A stretch of DNA of 64,000 nt from Psilocybe azurescens. Taxonomy: Eukaryota > Basidiomycota > Agaricomycetes > Agaricales > Agrocybaceae. Position 1 is the stretch's first letter; every line of letters starts with the position of its first letter. This document shows positions 37,966-50,069 of this stretch, one piece after another. The notes beneath the pieces are model-generated. The model was not told the DNA's origin. It did no database searches and worked only from the letters and a program-made list of their open reading frames with translations. A program made the position numbers and the translations under genes. The DNA lies in NCBI GenBank assembly GCA_023853785.1, contig JAJIRX010000835.1, positions 1 to 64,000 of the forward strand, read 5' to 3'.

Positions 37966-40504
37966 CTATCTTCTCTGTGTCTTTCCGCCCTTGCGCTTTC
38001 CAGCGAACAGATGTTTGGGCTGAAAAAATTAGAACAGACATTAGTTTGTGGTGAATTAAGATAATGCATGAATTCGATCCTCACCATTTTGGTTCTGATA
38101 ACACGATCTCCCTCTCCAGCCTTGGCCAGCATGTTGCGAGGTCGTTGTCCAAGATTGCGGAGCTCGTTGGCTTTGTCGAATTGCTACAAAAAAAAATATG
38201 AACAGATCAGCAAAAAGAAAAGCAAAAACAGACAAAAAACGCAAGGCAACTGACCTCTTCGTCCCGCAGACCGGCCAGTTGGCGATTCGATCTGGGCACC
38301 CGCTTGTTGACGACGCCTCCGGAGTTGGTCTTGACGCGCTTGTTGGGTGCGCTCTGCTCGTCCTCGTCCACGTCCATCCACGATTCCTCGCCCTGGCCCT
38401 GGCCATCGTCCTCCCCTTCGCTGCCCTCCATATCCTCGTCCTCGTCCTCCCCAGGTCCGCGCTTGCGCTTCGCGCCCTGTAGTTTGGCGAGCATCTCCGC
38501 CCGCTCCTGGATGCGGCTCGGGTCCAGCCCGGCCTTGGTCATCTCGCTGGACAACTCGGTGAGCGTGCGCAGAGTGGCGGTGCGCGGGATGCGGGACTGG
38601 TTCTTTGGACTTTTTGATCGATTGCGATTTGATCTTATGCGAGAGGGCAATCTTAGCTTCGTCTGCTTCGCGCTCGTCGTCGGAGTTGAACTTTGTGGTG
38701 GAACGGGTTAGTGTAATGCATGATATTTGAAAAGAAGGAACATACAATGTCGGAGTCGCTGTCATAGAAGCCTTCGGCTTGGAGCTTCTCCTCCCTCGCG
38801 CTCGAGGGCCTCGAGCTTCTCGGCGATGTCGGGATCGACGAAGTCGGCGACGTTCTTGCCTTCCCAGATTTCGGGCATAATGTCCATCTTCCATTCTGGG
38901 TTGGCGAGCAGGTAGTCCTCTGTGAACACCAGGCCGTCTTCAGCAAAACTAACAGAAAAGAGAAGAATAATAACGCACGCTTCATGTTGATGTTGTAGAC
39001 ACCAGGCCCGCCCTGCTCGAGCTCGATATCGCGCTGGAGCCTCTTTCTCTCGGGGTCGTTCTTGTCGTACTTCTTCCTGTCCTTGACAGCATCAGGGATG
39101 TGCGGCGCGCGGACAACATCGTCTCGCGGCTTCGGCTGCGAGACATGGATGCGGTTGATGACCGAGTTGATCTTGGACCCCTTCATCTTGGCGTCCACGC
39201 GGTGCGCGAGGAGCGCATCGCACGCCCGGTTCTTGACCTCCATGACGCCTTCTTCAGAGTAGCAGGAAACCTGCACGTGCTGCACGTCCTCTTGGTCGAT
39301 GATCTCTTGGACCATTGCACGGGTGTCGGGGTGCACATCTTCGAGGCGTTTTACGTCGATTTTGTTAATGACGAGCAGGGTGGGTTTCCCGGCGAATAAA
39401 GGTTTGATCGAGTGGAAAAGTTTGCACTAGGAAGAGTAAATCGTTTGTTAGATTACTACAAAAGTGGAGAAGAATGACTGACCTGGGCTTCAACCGAGTA
39501 CCCACACTGCTCGCTGAGATCCATGAAGTACAAAATACAGCTCTTCAAATGCGCCATGGCAGTGATACTCTGCATCTCAATGTTATTCATGTCCTCTAGG
39601 GGATGGTCGAGAATACCAGGTGTATCGATCACCTGCCACCGCAGGTACTTGTAGTCCAGGTGCCCAACGAAGAGAGACTTGGTGGTGAAGGCATAGGGCT
39701 GGACGTCGACGTCCGCGCGGGTCACCTTGTTGATGAAGGACGACTTGCCGACGTTCGGGTACCCGCAGATGAGCAGTGTGCGGGTGTTGGGGTCGATGTT
39801 AGGCAGACGCGAGATGTGCTGCCGGACTTGCTCGAGATATGCGAGGGGGTCTTTTTGGCGGCGCATGATTGTCGCCATACTGATTATTAGAATTTCTTTC
39901 AGCAACTCATTTTTTGGAAGTGAAAACAAAATGATGACGCACCGACCGAGAGCAGCCTTCTTCAGCTGTTTACACCGGTAGAGACTGTCGCCAAACTTGA
40001 GCAGTCGGACGTAATCTTTTGCTACATGGTCGATTAAATGGCGAGCCGTCCGTAGTTGACCAAGGGCGAGTTTATAATGGTTTTTGTCGTAAAGCACGTT
40101 CATCAACGATGATAAGAACGGGTGAAGGTCCTACACATAACATCGTTAGATATTATGAGACTTTCAGCTCTCTTGATGCTAAATGAAACTCACATCAAGC
40201 ATAGGGAATTCAGTCAGGATAGCACCTAGTTTCTCGTCGAATATGTCTTGCGCAAACTTGACTTTGCGCATGTAAAAGTTCTTATCCGACTGATTTTGAA
40301 GTTTTTGTGGATAACCTAGACAAAAACAGTCTTATTGAGCACTCCATGTCATTTCTCCCGTCCAAAAGCACGAATGAAAATTCTTTTGACGGATCTTTCT
40401 AGTACGCACAGTCGGTGTTTTGCGCTGGGTCTTGGACAGCACGATGTCCAAAAGTCGGCCGCCGTTGGCACCGGCGCAATAGCTTTGAGACCGCTCGTCG
40501 ACAT
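37966..40504 (-). CDS. NOG1: nucleolar GTP-binding protein Nog1 (60S biogenesis GTPase)
   Basis: Nog1 is an essential Obg-class GTPase on pre-60S ribosomal particles. The start at 40504 gives [18 protein letters not shown], then [43 protein letters not shown], and the GTPase motifs GYPNVGKSS (G1), [12 protein letters not shown] (G3) and NKID (G4, restored across an intron). Next come the NOG1 C-domain ([30 protein letters not shown]) and a basic tail ending [10 protein letters not shown] at 37966. At least five introns are present. Four one-base shifts interrupt it: near 40450 (before LDIV), 40280 (an A lost in RNF), 38794 (a G gained in EREEEK) and 38602 (after KKSK). Since Nog1 is indispensable and normally single-copy, these are most likely consensus errors. 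Confidence 0.95.
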
Positions 40505-41264
40505 TGTTTAATATATGGGGGGATCGAGAGGGGTTTAGAGGATCTAGGGGATCCGCAATGGATGCCTTTGAAACCCTCAAGCTCACCTGGAGGACAGGAA
40601 AATAAAATGGATTCCCACGACAACCACGTGGTGCATGTCTAAGTACTTAGTATTTACCTATTTAAATATTGTAACATTCAATTTCACTCTTAACGATAAG
40701 CTAACCCCTTTAAATTATATTAAATATCCTTTTTCTTTTTTTCTATGTTTTCGTGTTTTCGACTTCTCCTTTCACTGTCATCAGCATTGCAGAACTTGGA
40801 AGCTCCTGCACTTCTTTAAATGCAGTGCAACCTACACAGCTACTCATCTCTGGTTGTGGACTAATTACGCCACCAAGTACCCTTTTCCTGATGTCAACTA
40901 AGAACTTCCGGCCAATTCTCGATTCCAAACGGCCGAACAACTCCGCTCGAACCTTTGCTTGACGTTCACCTTTGCTTCATCTGTGTTGTGATCGGAGCCT
41001 TGTCGGAATCCCACTACACACACTTATCTATCTTAATTTTGGTTGAAACAGACGCATGTGCACTGCCTCGACTATCTGAGATGAACAATATTAGGAACAA
41101 ATCGTTCGGCTTAAACACTGCCATCAACCGTATAAATCATCGACCAGGACATGTGAGGATCGTATAAAAGGTCGTCTAGGCAGACTGCCTCTGATTTTTT
41201 ACCCCAATAACTCACTTCCTACCCCGCATGCGCCCCTCCATCGGCCTCTTTTGGAAAGACTGTC
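40505..41264. other. intergenic region between divergent genes
   Basis: Should carry the promoters of NOG1 (minus) and the DUF6535 gene (plus). It is AT-rich and pyrimidine-rich near 40690-40750. A TATA-like box at its right end is listed separately. No other gene is supported. Confidence 0.4.
41163..41170 (+). promoter_or_regulatory. TATA-like box upstream of the DUF6535 gene
   Basis: TATAAAAG lies 95 bp before the ATG at 41265, in the sense orientation. The spacing fits a TATA box with a short leader. It is supported by position and sequence only. Confidence 0.4.
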
Positions 41265-43515
41265 ATGCAACCTGTACGTACGAGTGTTACTCTATTCATT
41301 CAAATTAGTTACCTACTTACCTACGATCGGACGAACATAGAGTGAATTTCGACCGTGGCGTTGCGGCGACCCATGGGAATTTCCAGTTCCCAATCCCAAG
41401 CCGAACAAACATTGGGAAGAATGTCATGACCTCGTTCAAAAATATGACGAGGACACGTTCAAAGCCTGGAAGGGAGAAGTAGACAATCTCCTGATATTTG
41501 TTGGTTCTATCCATACTAAGCGCCTTGCCTCTGTCATTTACTTCTTTTCCTATTTTAGGCTGGTCTTTTCTCAGCAACTGTTACTTCCTTCACCATCGAG
41601 TCCTACCAGTGGCTCGTCGAAGAACCAGATGACCAGGCCATCCAAATTCTCGCGCACTTATCAGTGCAACTCCAGGGCATGCAGAATGATTCGTCGACTC
41701 CGGCTTACATTGTAAATGGATTTTCTACATCTGCTTCAGAAGTTCGCATCAACGTATTATGGTTCTTAAGCTTGACCTTGAGCATGGCTACGGTGTTGAT
41801 CGGAATTCTATGCATGCAATGGCTGCGAGAGTTCGGGAGAGATGCAGCGCGCTCGCACAAGGACGCGATTGCGATACGGCAAATGCGATATGAGGGGCTG
41901 TACATGTGGAAGGTGCCCCTGATCCTTTCACTCCTTCCCCTCCTCTTACAGCTCGCGTTGGTGCTCTTCTTTGCCGGCGTCCTCGAGCTGCTTTGGTCGC
42001 ATAACCAGACCGTAGCGATCTGGATCACTACCGCAGTGGGATTAGTGTTCCTCATTCTCATCTTGACTACCGTCCTTCCTGCTTTCCAATCCCATTTCAC
42101 CAAGGACCCCTTCCTAAAGGTCGGACAGTGTCCATACAAGTCACCGCAAGCCTGGGCGTTCTACAGGCTGACTATCCAGATCGCGCAGCTGTATAAGTTC
42201 ATGCTCGCATGGAGCGCCTGCATCGCTCTGTGCCTGCGCAACCAGGTGCTGATCGACATCGAAGAAGACGCGGGCCTCGAACAGGCTACCTCCAACGGCC
42301 TCTCGCACTTCAACAGGCTGGTCTCAGCGGACCTCGACAAGAACTGGTGCGACTACGACGTCCGCTGGCGACTTACGCGCGATGCCACATTCTTGGACCC
42401 CGATACAGGCGAGCCATCCGGGTACCAGGACGGCGACGACATCGTGCACGGCTTGAAATGGATAGATCAGAAGTTCTCAGAGGACATCGACACGGTATAC
42501 TACGTCTTCTACTGTCTTTCGGATCTGAACAGCGCGCAGGCTGCGCAACTGGTAGGAGAGCTCGACGCCGAGGTCGATTATCTCCCGCAGCTTCTCCTTC
42601 CGACAGATTCACGCCCGTCGCTTTATGCGGATTCCCCGCTCTCTGATGTTCAGATACGAGAGCATATTTACATGGTGTTTTTGTGGCTTCATAGGCATAT
42701 ACATCCGATTTTGCATAAATCGTATTTGGAATGTATGATCCGACTCATGAACTCCAATTCTCAATGCGCTCCTCGCCTCGCTCTTCGTCAGTGCGATGAT
42801 GACCTGCAAGAACTTTCTCGCGGTAGGTTTCTGTCGCTTCTCTAAGTACCCTATTCTGTAAGACTCACATATTTATGTTGTCTTTGAATTGCTAGAAACG
42901 GTATACCAGCTGCTCCACAGTCTGAAACTTGTCGTAGCCAACGACGCCATCAACAAAGAACAAGGATCCGATATCTGGGCATTCCTCACGGACGTCTACT
43001 CCAGCAGCCCAGGTCTTCACAGCCCAATTATGGAATTAACATTGGACATCTTTCTCCCAATTCCATACCTGGCTGCGCCCTTACACCTGCCCCCTCCCGC
43101 TCGAAGACGTAGACTACCGACACCGCGTGGAGACCTGCGCTGTTGGCCTCACGCGCGTCTTTGCCTTGATGGACGTGCACTCAGTCGAGACGCTGCGCCA
43201 GCTTGAGGGCTTGTTCGCAAGGCTGGAGAACTTGGTGGTGGATCTGAATAATGCTATACCGAAGGTGATCAAGCAGTCTGCCATCTTGCAGGGGTTGAAT
43301 AAGCGGAGGTGGCCTGACCTTATCGCGAAGATATTTAGTGGAAAGGAACCGCTACTTTCGGCTACGCGCCCCAGCAAATGCAAATGCAACAGCAGCCACA
43401 ACAACAATCGCGCCCGTACCCCGACCCTGATAAAGTGTCATTGCAACTTGAAGTTGTTGATGCAGTCGTTCCTGGATATTCAGTCGAGAATGCGTTTGTC
43501 ACGGATTCCAAATAG
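41265..43515 (+). CDS. DUF6535 multi-pass membrane protein
   Basis: DUF6535 proteins are a large mushroom-specific membrane family of unknown function. A three-codon first exon (41265-41273, MQP) joins exon 41341-41499 (SEFRPWRCGDPWEFP; KHWEECHDLVQKYDEDTFKA) and the long exon 41559-42832. The latter carries the diagnostic sequence AGLFSATVTSFTIESYQWL, VLWFLSLTLSMATVLIGIL, QWLREFGRDAARSHKDAI, and LILSLLPLLLQLALVLFFAG. Four hydrophobic helices are visible. After the intron 42833-42894 a soluble region continues to a Gln-rich tail (QQMQMQQQPQQQ) and a TAG at 43513-43515. One-base shifts occur near 43083 and 43358. The tiny first exon is inferred from splice-site and frame agreement. Confidence 0.85.
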
Positions 43516-44783
43516 TGGCCACTGGTAAATACGTCGTGTTTGATGGCTTTGTCCGCATAACCTCCATATTTTCAAGATCATAAAAGTATGTAAGGTTTAA
43601 CTTACCTATTTTGCTTTGTCCTGGATATTGGTACTTACTCACAATCTATGTCGTCTTTCAGGAACCAAGATCCTTTCTTTCTTTCTTTCATGGTCAAATT
43701 ATGTTACTTACTTTGTAGAAGTCTAGATGAAATAAAGATCAGGAGACCAATTACGCCTTTCCTCGTGCCTATACATACACTAATCTGCTGTCACCTTCCT
43801 CACTCACGGGAAACAGTTGCAAAGAAATAGCCCCGGTTCTCTTTCCCTTTCCCCAAACTTCTGCTTCTTCCAATTACACCTCCACTTGGTCATGACTTTA
43901 CTTATCGCCTTCTTTTGGATGTTTTCTCATCCGCATCCGAATACTCTATCGCCCTTGCCCCAAAGTTTAATTTAATTGACGTGCCTCCGAGTTTCCTGCC
44001 AATACTCTTCAAGAATACAAATTAACATTTGCTAGTGTTTTGCATAATTCCAAGATCGTTACAGTGTAATCTGCGAAGGATCGACTGTAATAATGGTCAA
44101 TTCGAGGATCGAGATTTATTCCTTTGAGATAGCGAGGGCGTGGCATCAATAATAAATCCTTATCGTCTTATTTTCTCTAATTTACTCATCCCCACATTTT
44201 GATGCATAAAAATTACGTTCCTACCCCGCATAAACGAGGCATAAACGTGAATCTCGCCCCCAGGCCTCAAGTGAAGTTTCAAGTCACTGAAGTGCGAACC
44301 TTCGGTATTTTCTACCATATTCTGCTAGATTCTCTTGAAGTCTTCGATATTCTATAAACATAGCTCCTTTCATATCTTAATTAGCAATTCATCTATTCGG
44401 CGATGATGTATTGTGAATCTAAACCGGGCCTCTGTGACCCGGAGCGTCTAACCAGAAACATACCTCATGTTCACCATAAGGGTGATCGATCATATCGCGA
44501 TCAATCATTTGAGCCTTGAGTACGCCGCACCGTGCATTGATATACATAGTAGACCTAGCCGTCAAGTGAATGCATCCCCAGCTCCTTAAGCTTCTTATAT
44601 TCACTACTACCCAGGGACATCGCCTGTTATCCTTATAATACGTTCTACAGGTACTGTCGCACTTGTGGATATAAATTGACCCTTCGTTGATCTCTTATCT
44701 CCTTCTTCACAGACTAATTTGAGCTTTACCGCCCAGAATACTATAAAGCACAGCACATACGGTACTCTCGGTTAGACCCTAGT
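43516..44783. other. intergenic region
   Basis: Contains the 3' flank of the DUF6535 gene and the promoter of the F-box gene. It is AT-rich, with motif-free short open frames only. Confidence 0.4.
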
Positions 44784-46095
44784 ATGGATCAACTCGAGGA
44801 TATTCCTTCGCCGCGTCTACCACAAGAACTTATCGACCATATAATTGACCATCTGTACGATGACCCTTTGGCGTTGGCCAACTGCGCGCGCGTGTGCCAG
44901 GCGTGGCTTCCCACAAGCAGGCTCCACTTATTCGCCAAAGTCTCCCTCAAGGCTACCTCGCCTCATAATGGCCCGGCCGTGCCCCAGGACCGATGTAAAC
45001 GCCTTCATGCATTGCTCGTCCGCTCTCCCCAGATTATTCCCCACATCAAGGAACTAGAAATCTGCGAGGGATCCCCCTCCACCATACCTATCCCAACGTC
45101 CAGAGCTCCACGACATGGGTCACGACGGAGCGCACATTGACCGCGCTATTCAAGATGCTCTCACACGTCCAACGCTTCGATTTCTCCTCGACTTCGATTT
45201 TCCACTGGTCAACTCTATCTCCGACCTTCATAACCGCGCTGTGCATCCTATTCTCCCTTCCGTCTCTCACTTATGTCCGACTCCATTCGTGGGTCTTCCC
45301 GGACTTCGCGTCCCTTACAATGCTGTTATCGCACTGCCAGAACCTGAAGGCCGTGGCACTGTCATCCACCACCATCAACAGCGATAGCGGCTCGGAACTC
45401 GGCCACGCGGCCGTGCCTGAAGACAGAGACGATCTTCACGCTCAGACGCCTCTCGAAGTCTTGACACTAGATTATGTCAATTTCGCTTATCTGGAGTACT
45501 GGCTTCTGGGACACAGACCGCTGGTGGACATCAGGACGCTCCCGTGAGCTGCGAGTGGCGCACTTTCTCGACCCTCACATCATCAACAGACTCTTGCATG
45601 CGCTCGGAGGCTCCCTCGAGCGCTTCCATTTCAAACCAGGATGTTGGAGCGGTAAATCTCGATTTATCTGGTTTCTTGATAACAATTTGCGATTGCTAAC
45701 AAATTGCAGTGTATCCGTTCGATCTATCGGTGAATACGGGCTTACGCACTCTTCGTCTAACTCTGGAGGATGATCCCACGACAGCGGCTATGGACTGGGC
45801 TATGACGATGCTGTCCAGTATTACAGAGAGCAATGCAGTTCTCGAAAGCGTTGGGATAGAGTTTTATGCAGACCCAAAAAAAATGACTGGCTGGAGAGAT
45901 CTTGATTCACTTTTCATGCAGCCTCAATTTGGGTCTCTGAAGAGCGTGGACATGGGACTCTTCGCGATCCCGACCCATGCAGACTTCATTGCAGTGAAGG
46001 AGGAGATGAGTGGTCTGGGGAGCAGGGAGATTGCGAGGTGGTATCAACTCGGTAAAAACCGCCAACGCTCGAGCCGCCAACTTACGCCGTCTTGA
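44784..46095 (+). CDS. F-box domain protein
   Basis: Start ATG 44784 (MDQLEDIPSPR). The F-box follows at once: LPQELIDHIIDHLYDDPLAL, ANCARVCQAWLPTSRLHLF, a form very common in mushroom genomes. These proteins probably bind Skp1 and present targets to an SCF ligase; the leucine-rich remainder (LPSLTYVRLHSWVF; LEVLTLDYVNFAYLEYWLL; GLRTLRLTLEDD) would bind the target. One intron lies at about 45651-45709. One-base shifts occur near 45105 and 45543. Two reading frames remain open near the 3' end, so the C-terminus (46095 or 46195) is uncertain. It is convergent with the G-alpha gene. Confidence 0.75.
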
Positions 46096-46240
46096 GCAGT
46101 ATTTAGCCGGGGGTCCTTTTTTGTCAGATCTTGCGATGTTGGGTTTCACTTTCTTGTTGCGGGCGGGTTCCAATTTTCCATTTTGCAGGGTATAGGATAA
46201 GGTATGACGATACATTGGACATACATACAACCATGAAGAC

Positions 46241-48812
46241 TTAAGCAAGCCCGACTTCGGAGATATGCTTGCGCATTATTGCATCTGCCACTATATACCC
46301 ACAACCGCATATTTAACCATTAGTTTCTAGGCTAGATTATTCACTATGCTACTTACCGCCCGATATGATGTTTTGCGTTGCTTTTATGTCCTATGGTTTT
46401 GATGTATAGATACTTTAATTTAATCCAGGGTGTGGTGTTGTGACGAATTCTTACCAGCATAGAAGAAAAGTGCTGGAGAAGGCGGAGAATCGTTAAGGTC
46501 TTTACTAGAGTGTGATCGGAGCAGAATTGGCTCACCACATAGAGGGGCCGTCCAGGAGAAGCGCCCTTTCGACGATACACTTGTATGAAATGTGATCGGA
46601 AGTAGTCCGACACAGCCTCAAAAGTATTGGGCCTATCACCGAAACTCGTAATACTATGGAGAGCGAGCAACAGTGCGTGTGGAAAGGAGTGAAAACATTA
46701 AGAAAGCGGAAGCGGGATTTGTGAAGATGCACGGGGGCGGAGGAAAGTACGCACTATTTTCGGACTTTGGTTTTGGCGTCCAGTTTCTCTCTTAGGATAT
46801 CCGCCTAAAAATAGATATCCGATCAAGCGTGAGTACCCGAATACTCAGCTGATACTTAGGTGATATAGTGAGAATAGACGGACCTTATTTAAGGGAGAAC
46901 CACAAGGTGCGCATCTTTGAGAAGTGGGTTCGAACAGATGGTTGAAAATAGCTGAAGTGAATCGTCGATGCGATTCGTCTTGGGGTCTTCCTCAAGGAAC
47001 TGGTAAAGCGGAGGAAGAGGTGAGAAACAATCAGTTAAGTATCTTTCGGTGGAGCATCAACCCATACTTGGTCGAAGGCACTTATAGGTGCTGGGTGAGT
47101 TCTGTCAGCAATGTTCTCATGAAGAGATGGCGTTGAGAGAAATACCTAAAAATATAATCGCAGTGGCTTTGACATGTCGAGAGTTCAAGTTAAATCATTC
47201 ACTATGAGTCTTCCATAACACCCAAAATGAATGAGTTGCATACCATCATCAAAATACGGTATCCAAGCGTGTCGCTTTCAGTATATGCGTTAGCGACTAT
47301 TTTGGGAACATATGAAGGGGTTGAAGCTAGTACCTGGCCACGCTATGAATAAACCGAGACATGATGAATGCGTAAGACGATGGATTCGAAAAAATAAATC
47401 TTACAGCACCGCCGACATCGTACAGCTTCCAATCGTACGTTTTACCACCCGTGTAGATGGGGATAGAGTGCTCCATGATACCCAGTGTCTGCAGCCGGAC
47501 GTTTAGGATATCATCTACGCGAATCCAACTTCAGAATACCGAAGGTACTCAAACATCGCGATAGGAACATTGAAACTGACCGTTGGAAGGCGTATACTCC
47601 GGTTCCGCTATCTTCTGGATGTGCCCCAAGAAACTGGAGGATACCATCTATCAGTGTTCCTGAAAGGAGATAGGGTAATAAGATGTGAACATACTACGAC
47701 GCTGAATCATCCAGACGAATTTTTCGTTTCTGAATATAGAACCTGATGCTTTCATGCATCCATAACGCCTCGATGTCGTCTACGGCAACAGCCAGGGTCC
47801 GTGCAACAAGTAGCGTAGTCTCACGAGTTCTATTCTCGACCCGGGATTTCTTGGTATCTGACGAGGTTGCCAACGTTGAGGAAATGAGGGACTGCCATCC
47901 TAATCGTACGTAGGCCCCTGTACGACCCCCAGCAATAGCTACACCGCCGCTAAGCTCCGATGCAAGAGTGTTTTCCAACGATAGTAGGGGTAACAGCCTG
48001 ATTCGAAGATCGTTAAGCTCATGTCTGACTGCACTGGAGGACAGAGGTTCATTTGGTGTCTGTGACGTGATTTCGTGGTCTAATTCTGCAAAGATCATGC
48101 GCAGCGCTTTGATGATGTTGAAGTAAACAACAGGAATCCATGAATGGCGCTCTGCGTCGAGAGATTTCGAAGCGTAGAAGAGTTGAAACTGCTTCTGCAA
48201 AGTTGATTTCCCTTGTGAAGCCATGGTAAACGTGGAACCATTCATAAGCTACTCTATGCTCACCTGATTCTGCTTTTTTTTTTTTTTTTTTGAATCAGTT
48301 TATTAACGTGTAAGAGGCGGTCGAAGCGCCAAGACACACGGGTGCAGGGATGCACCGCCCTACGCTAAAGTATCTACTAAGGCTCGGCTCTCCGAGTGTG
48401 GCGAAAATGTGTATCTGAGTGAACATGGGTATGTGAAGGGTAATGTAAGAGTATGGTTTTAAGAAAACCGAGGGCGTCGTAGGCACCTGATTCTGCTTGA
48501 CCCAACAGCAGAACTGTTTCTCAAGTTCAAGCTAACCTTCTGTGAACTAGAATCGAGAGATAGTGCAACGTACCTTTTATCTCTCTCCTCTTGGCATCCT
48601 TTAGCCGAGAGGCCTCTTTCTATACTGGCTTTTAGCACACCAAGATTAAGAACACAACAAACACAATACCCTGATCTCCTCGTCAATCCTGTCGTTGATC
48701 AGTGTGGCCTCTTCTGTAGAAACGAACATAGAAGAAGCATCAGAGGAGAAGCGGCGGCTACTACGCTGCGAGGCCAAGAGGACCTTCGCTGGAGCGCTAC
48801 AGAGGCAGCCAT
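46241..48812 (-). CDS. divergent G-protein alpha subunit, interrupted by a retroelement
   Basis: G-alpha subunits relay receptor signals at the plasma membrane. The start is inferred at 48812: ATG with one G missing, restoring the N-terminal lipidation-type motif MGCLCS. Exons 48812-48670, 48619-48574 and 48513-48487 lead into the P-loop VLLLGQAESGKST, whose last glycine is split by the next intron (resuming at 48211). Following parts: LYASKSLDAERHSW-like helical domain, DDILNVRLQTLGIMEH (switch I with Arg and Thr kept), DVGGARGQRHAWIPYFDD (switch II over three exons), ATAIIFLAPISAFDQ, NK-AD (G4, across an intron), DIKATQNIIS (G5 region), and the end DAIMRKHISEVGLA with TAA at 46241-46243. 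About a dozen tiny exons. The usual catalytic Gln of DVGGQ is Ala. A second one-base loss lies just before NKAD, near 46900. A 208-bp retroelement sits at the P-loop splice donor. Confidence 0.88.
48276..48483 (-). mobile_element. short poly(A)-tailed retroelement copy inside the G-alpha gene
   Basis: Flanked by a perfect 15-bp target duplication, CACCTGATTCTGCTT, at 48261-48275 and 48484-48498. On the minus strand the insert ends with AATAAA (complement 48299-48304), CTGATTC and a run of about 18 A, the mark of target-primed reverse transcription. Its first ~135 bp next to the tail match the 3' end of the element at 55814-57351, starting with GAATCAGTTTATTAACGTG on the plus strand, at roughly 85% by eye. 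It is 5'-truncated or a SINE-like derivative and carries no coding region. It has the same orientation as the host gene. Confidence 0.93.
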
Positions 48813-50069
48813 TTGGATTTAGGCAAAGAAGATGGATGCCCAACCTATTAAAAGGGGCCGATTGTTATCATTTTCCAGCGGCATGATCCAGTCTATAGCG
48901 TCCCTCTACAACAGTGGGCATATTTGATGCTTTTGGCCGATAGGGTTAAACGTCAACCCAGAGAAAAAATGAAAAGCCTGGTGTCTAAATATGGCCAGAT
49001 CATAAGACCCCCGAAAGCAGATAAAGACGACCTTGATCATCTTGCCATCAAAACTACATGTATGTACGTAGATCACCGTCAAACGTGCTTCTGATGTAGT
49101 CCTAGTAAGTAAGTACCTTTGTCGACAGAAATTGTAGTTCCTAGAGGCGTAGAGATGCTGAGAAAGCGATGATTACCGGCACAGTTGATCCAGGCGCCTC
49201 AACAAAGTAAGTTAGACATGATAGATGTTAAAGCGGAGAAGGTGGAGCAATGCGGATGTCTCTCCGCTGAGATAATCACAAGGCAACGAAAGAAGAAGAT
49301 GATTAGTGAACGATCATCTCGGTACCACAGATTACTGAGTCTGATATCTGTTGCGTGGTTTGTTGTTGTCCTTTTGAGTTTTCGTTGTCAATGGCTAGCA
49401 ATATCGAGCGGGTTGAAAGCGCCGAATCTGCCAAATACAAATTTGGCTTCTCCGTAACACGTTGAAGTTATTGAGAGAAAGCTGGCTCGAATGGTCGATT
49501 CGGAACTTGTGGAAATTCGGCAAATGTTAGGCAGATCTAGAGAGATATTCTCCCTCAAAGTCCTCGTCCATGTTCGGATCATGTCAGTGTGAACGATGAA
49601 CATAAAAATACATACTCTGGTATCCACCGAACATGGGCAATAGCCGTTATGCTGGACTTTGAAGCTCCGCATGTAACCCGTGGAGGGTTGTGGAGTCATC
49701 GCCCGCGGTAGAAAGAAGCACTTCGAGATGAAACACAAGAGTTGCGGTTCGGGTAGTAGAAACAATTAAAAGCGATAATTTAACCACGGGTTGAAATGAA
49801 TGCCAGCGCGTTCAACTCCTATTTTTAAAAATTTGAGGAAAGGCTGCGATTCTTGATCTCAGGTTGAGAGATTAGTAAAATTGTCAATCATCAAAGCCGC
49901 ACAGCTTCCTCAAGCTGACTCGAGTAAAACGATGCTGAGGATGATAATATATCAGATATACATAGCCATAGCATGATTGGTGTACTTGAATTGAAAGTAT
50001 ACCAGTAACACGCGACAAAAGACGGTATGCGAATAAGGGGTATAACAGGATCAAGTCAGAATGCGATCT
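48813..50069. other. intergenic region
   Basis: Holds the G-alpha promoter at its left and the 3' flank of the SQS1-like gene at its right. The minus-strand open frame at 49388-49765 and the plus-strand one at 49185-49457 have no motifs. Nothing else is seen. Confidence 0.35.

Noticed and set aside
46924..46940. GGTTCGAA-like T-loop sequence suggesting a tRNA
   Set aside because: No matching stems, D-arm or acceptor; it lies in a G-alpha exon (the SNPLLKDAHL region) on the other strand.
48261..48498. Reading the poly(T)-bounded segment as an ordinary intron of the G-alpha gene
   Set aside because: The perfect 15-bp duplication, the A-run with AATAAA, and a second copy with its own distinct 15-bp duplication at 55.8-57.4 kb show it is a retroelement insertion.
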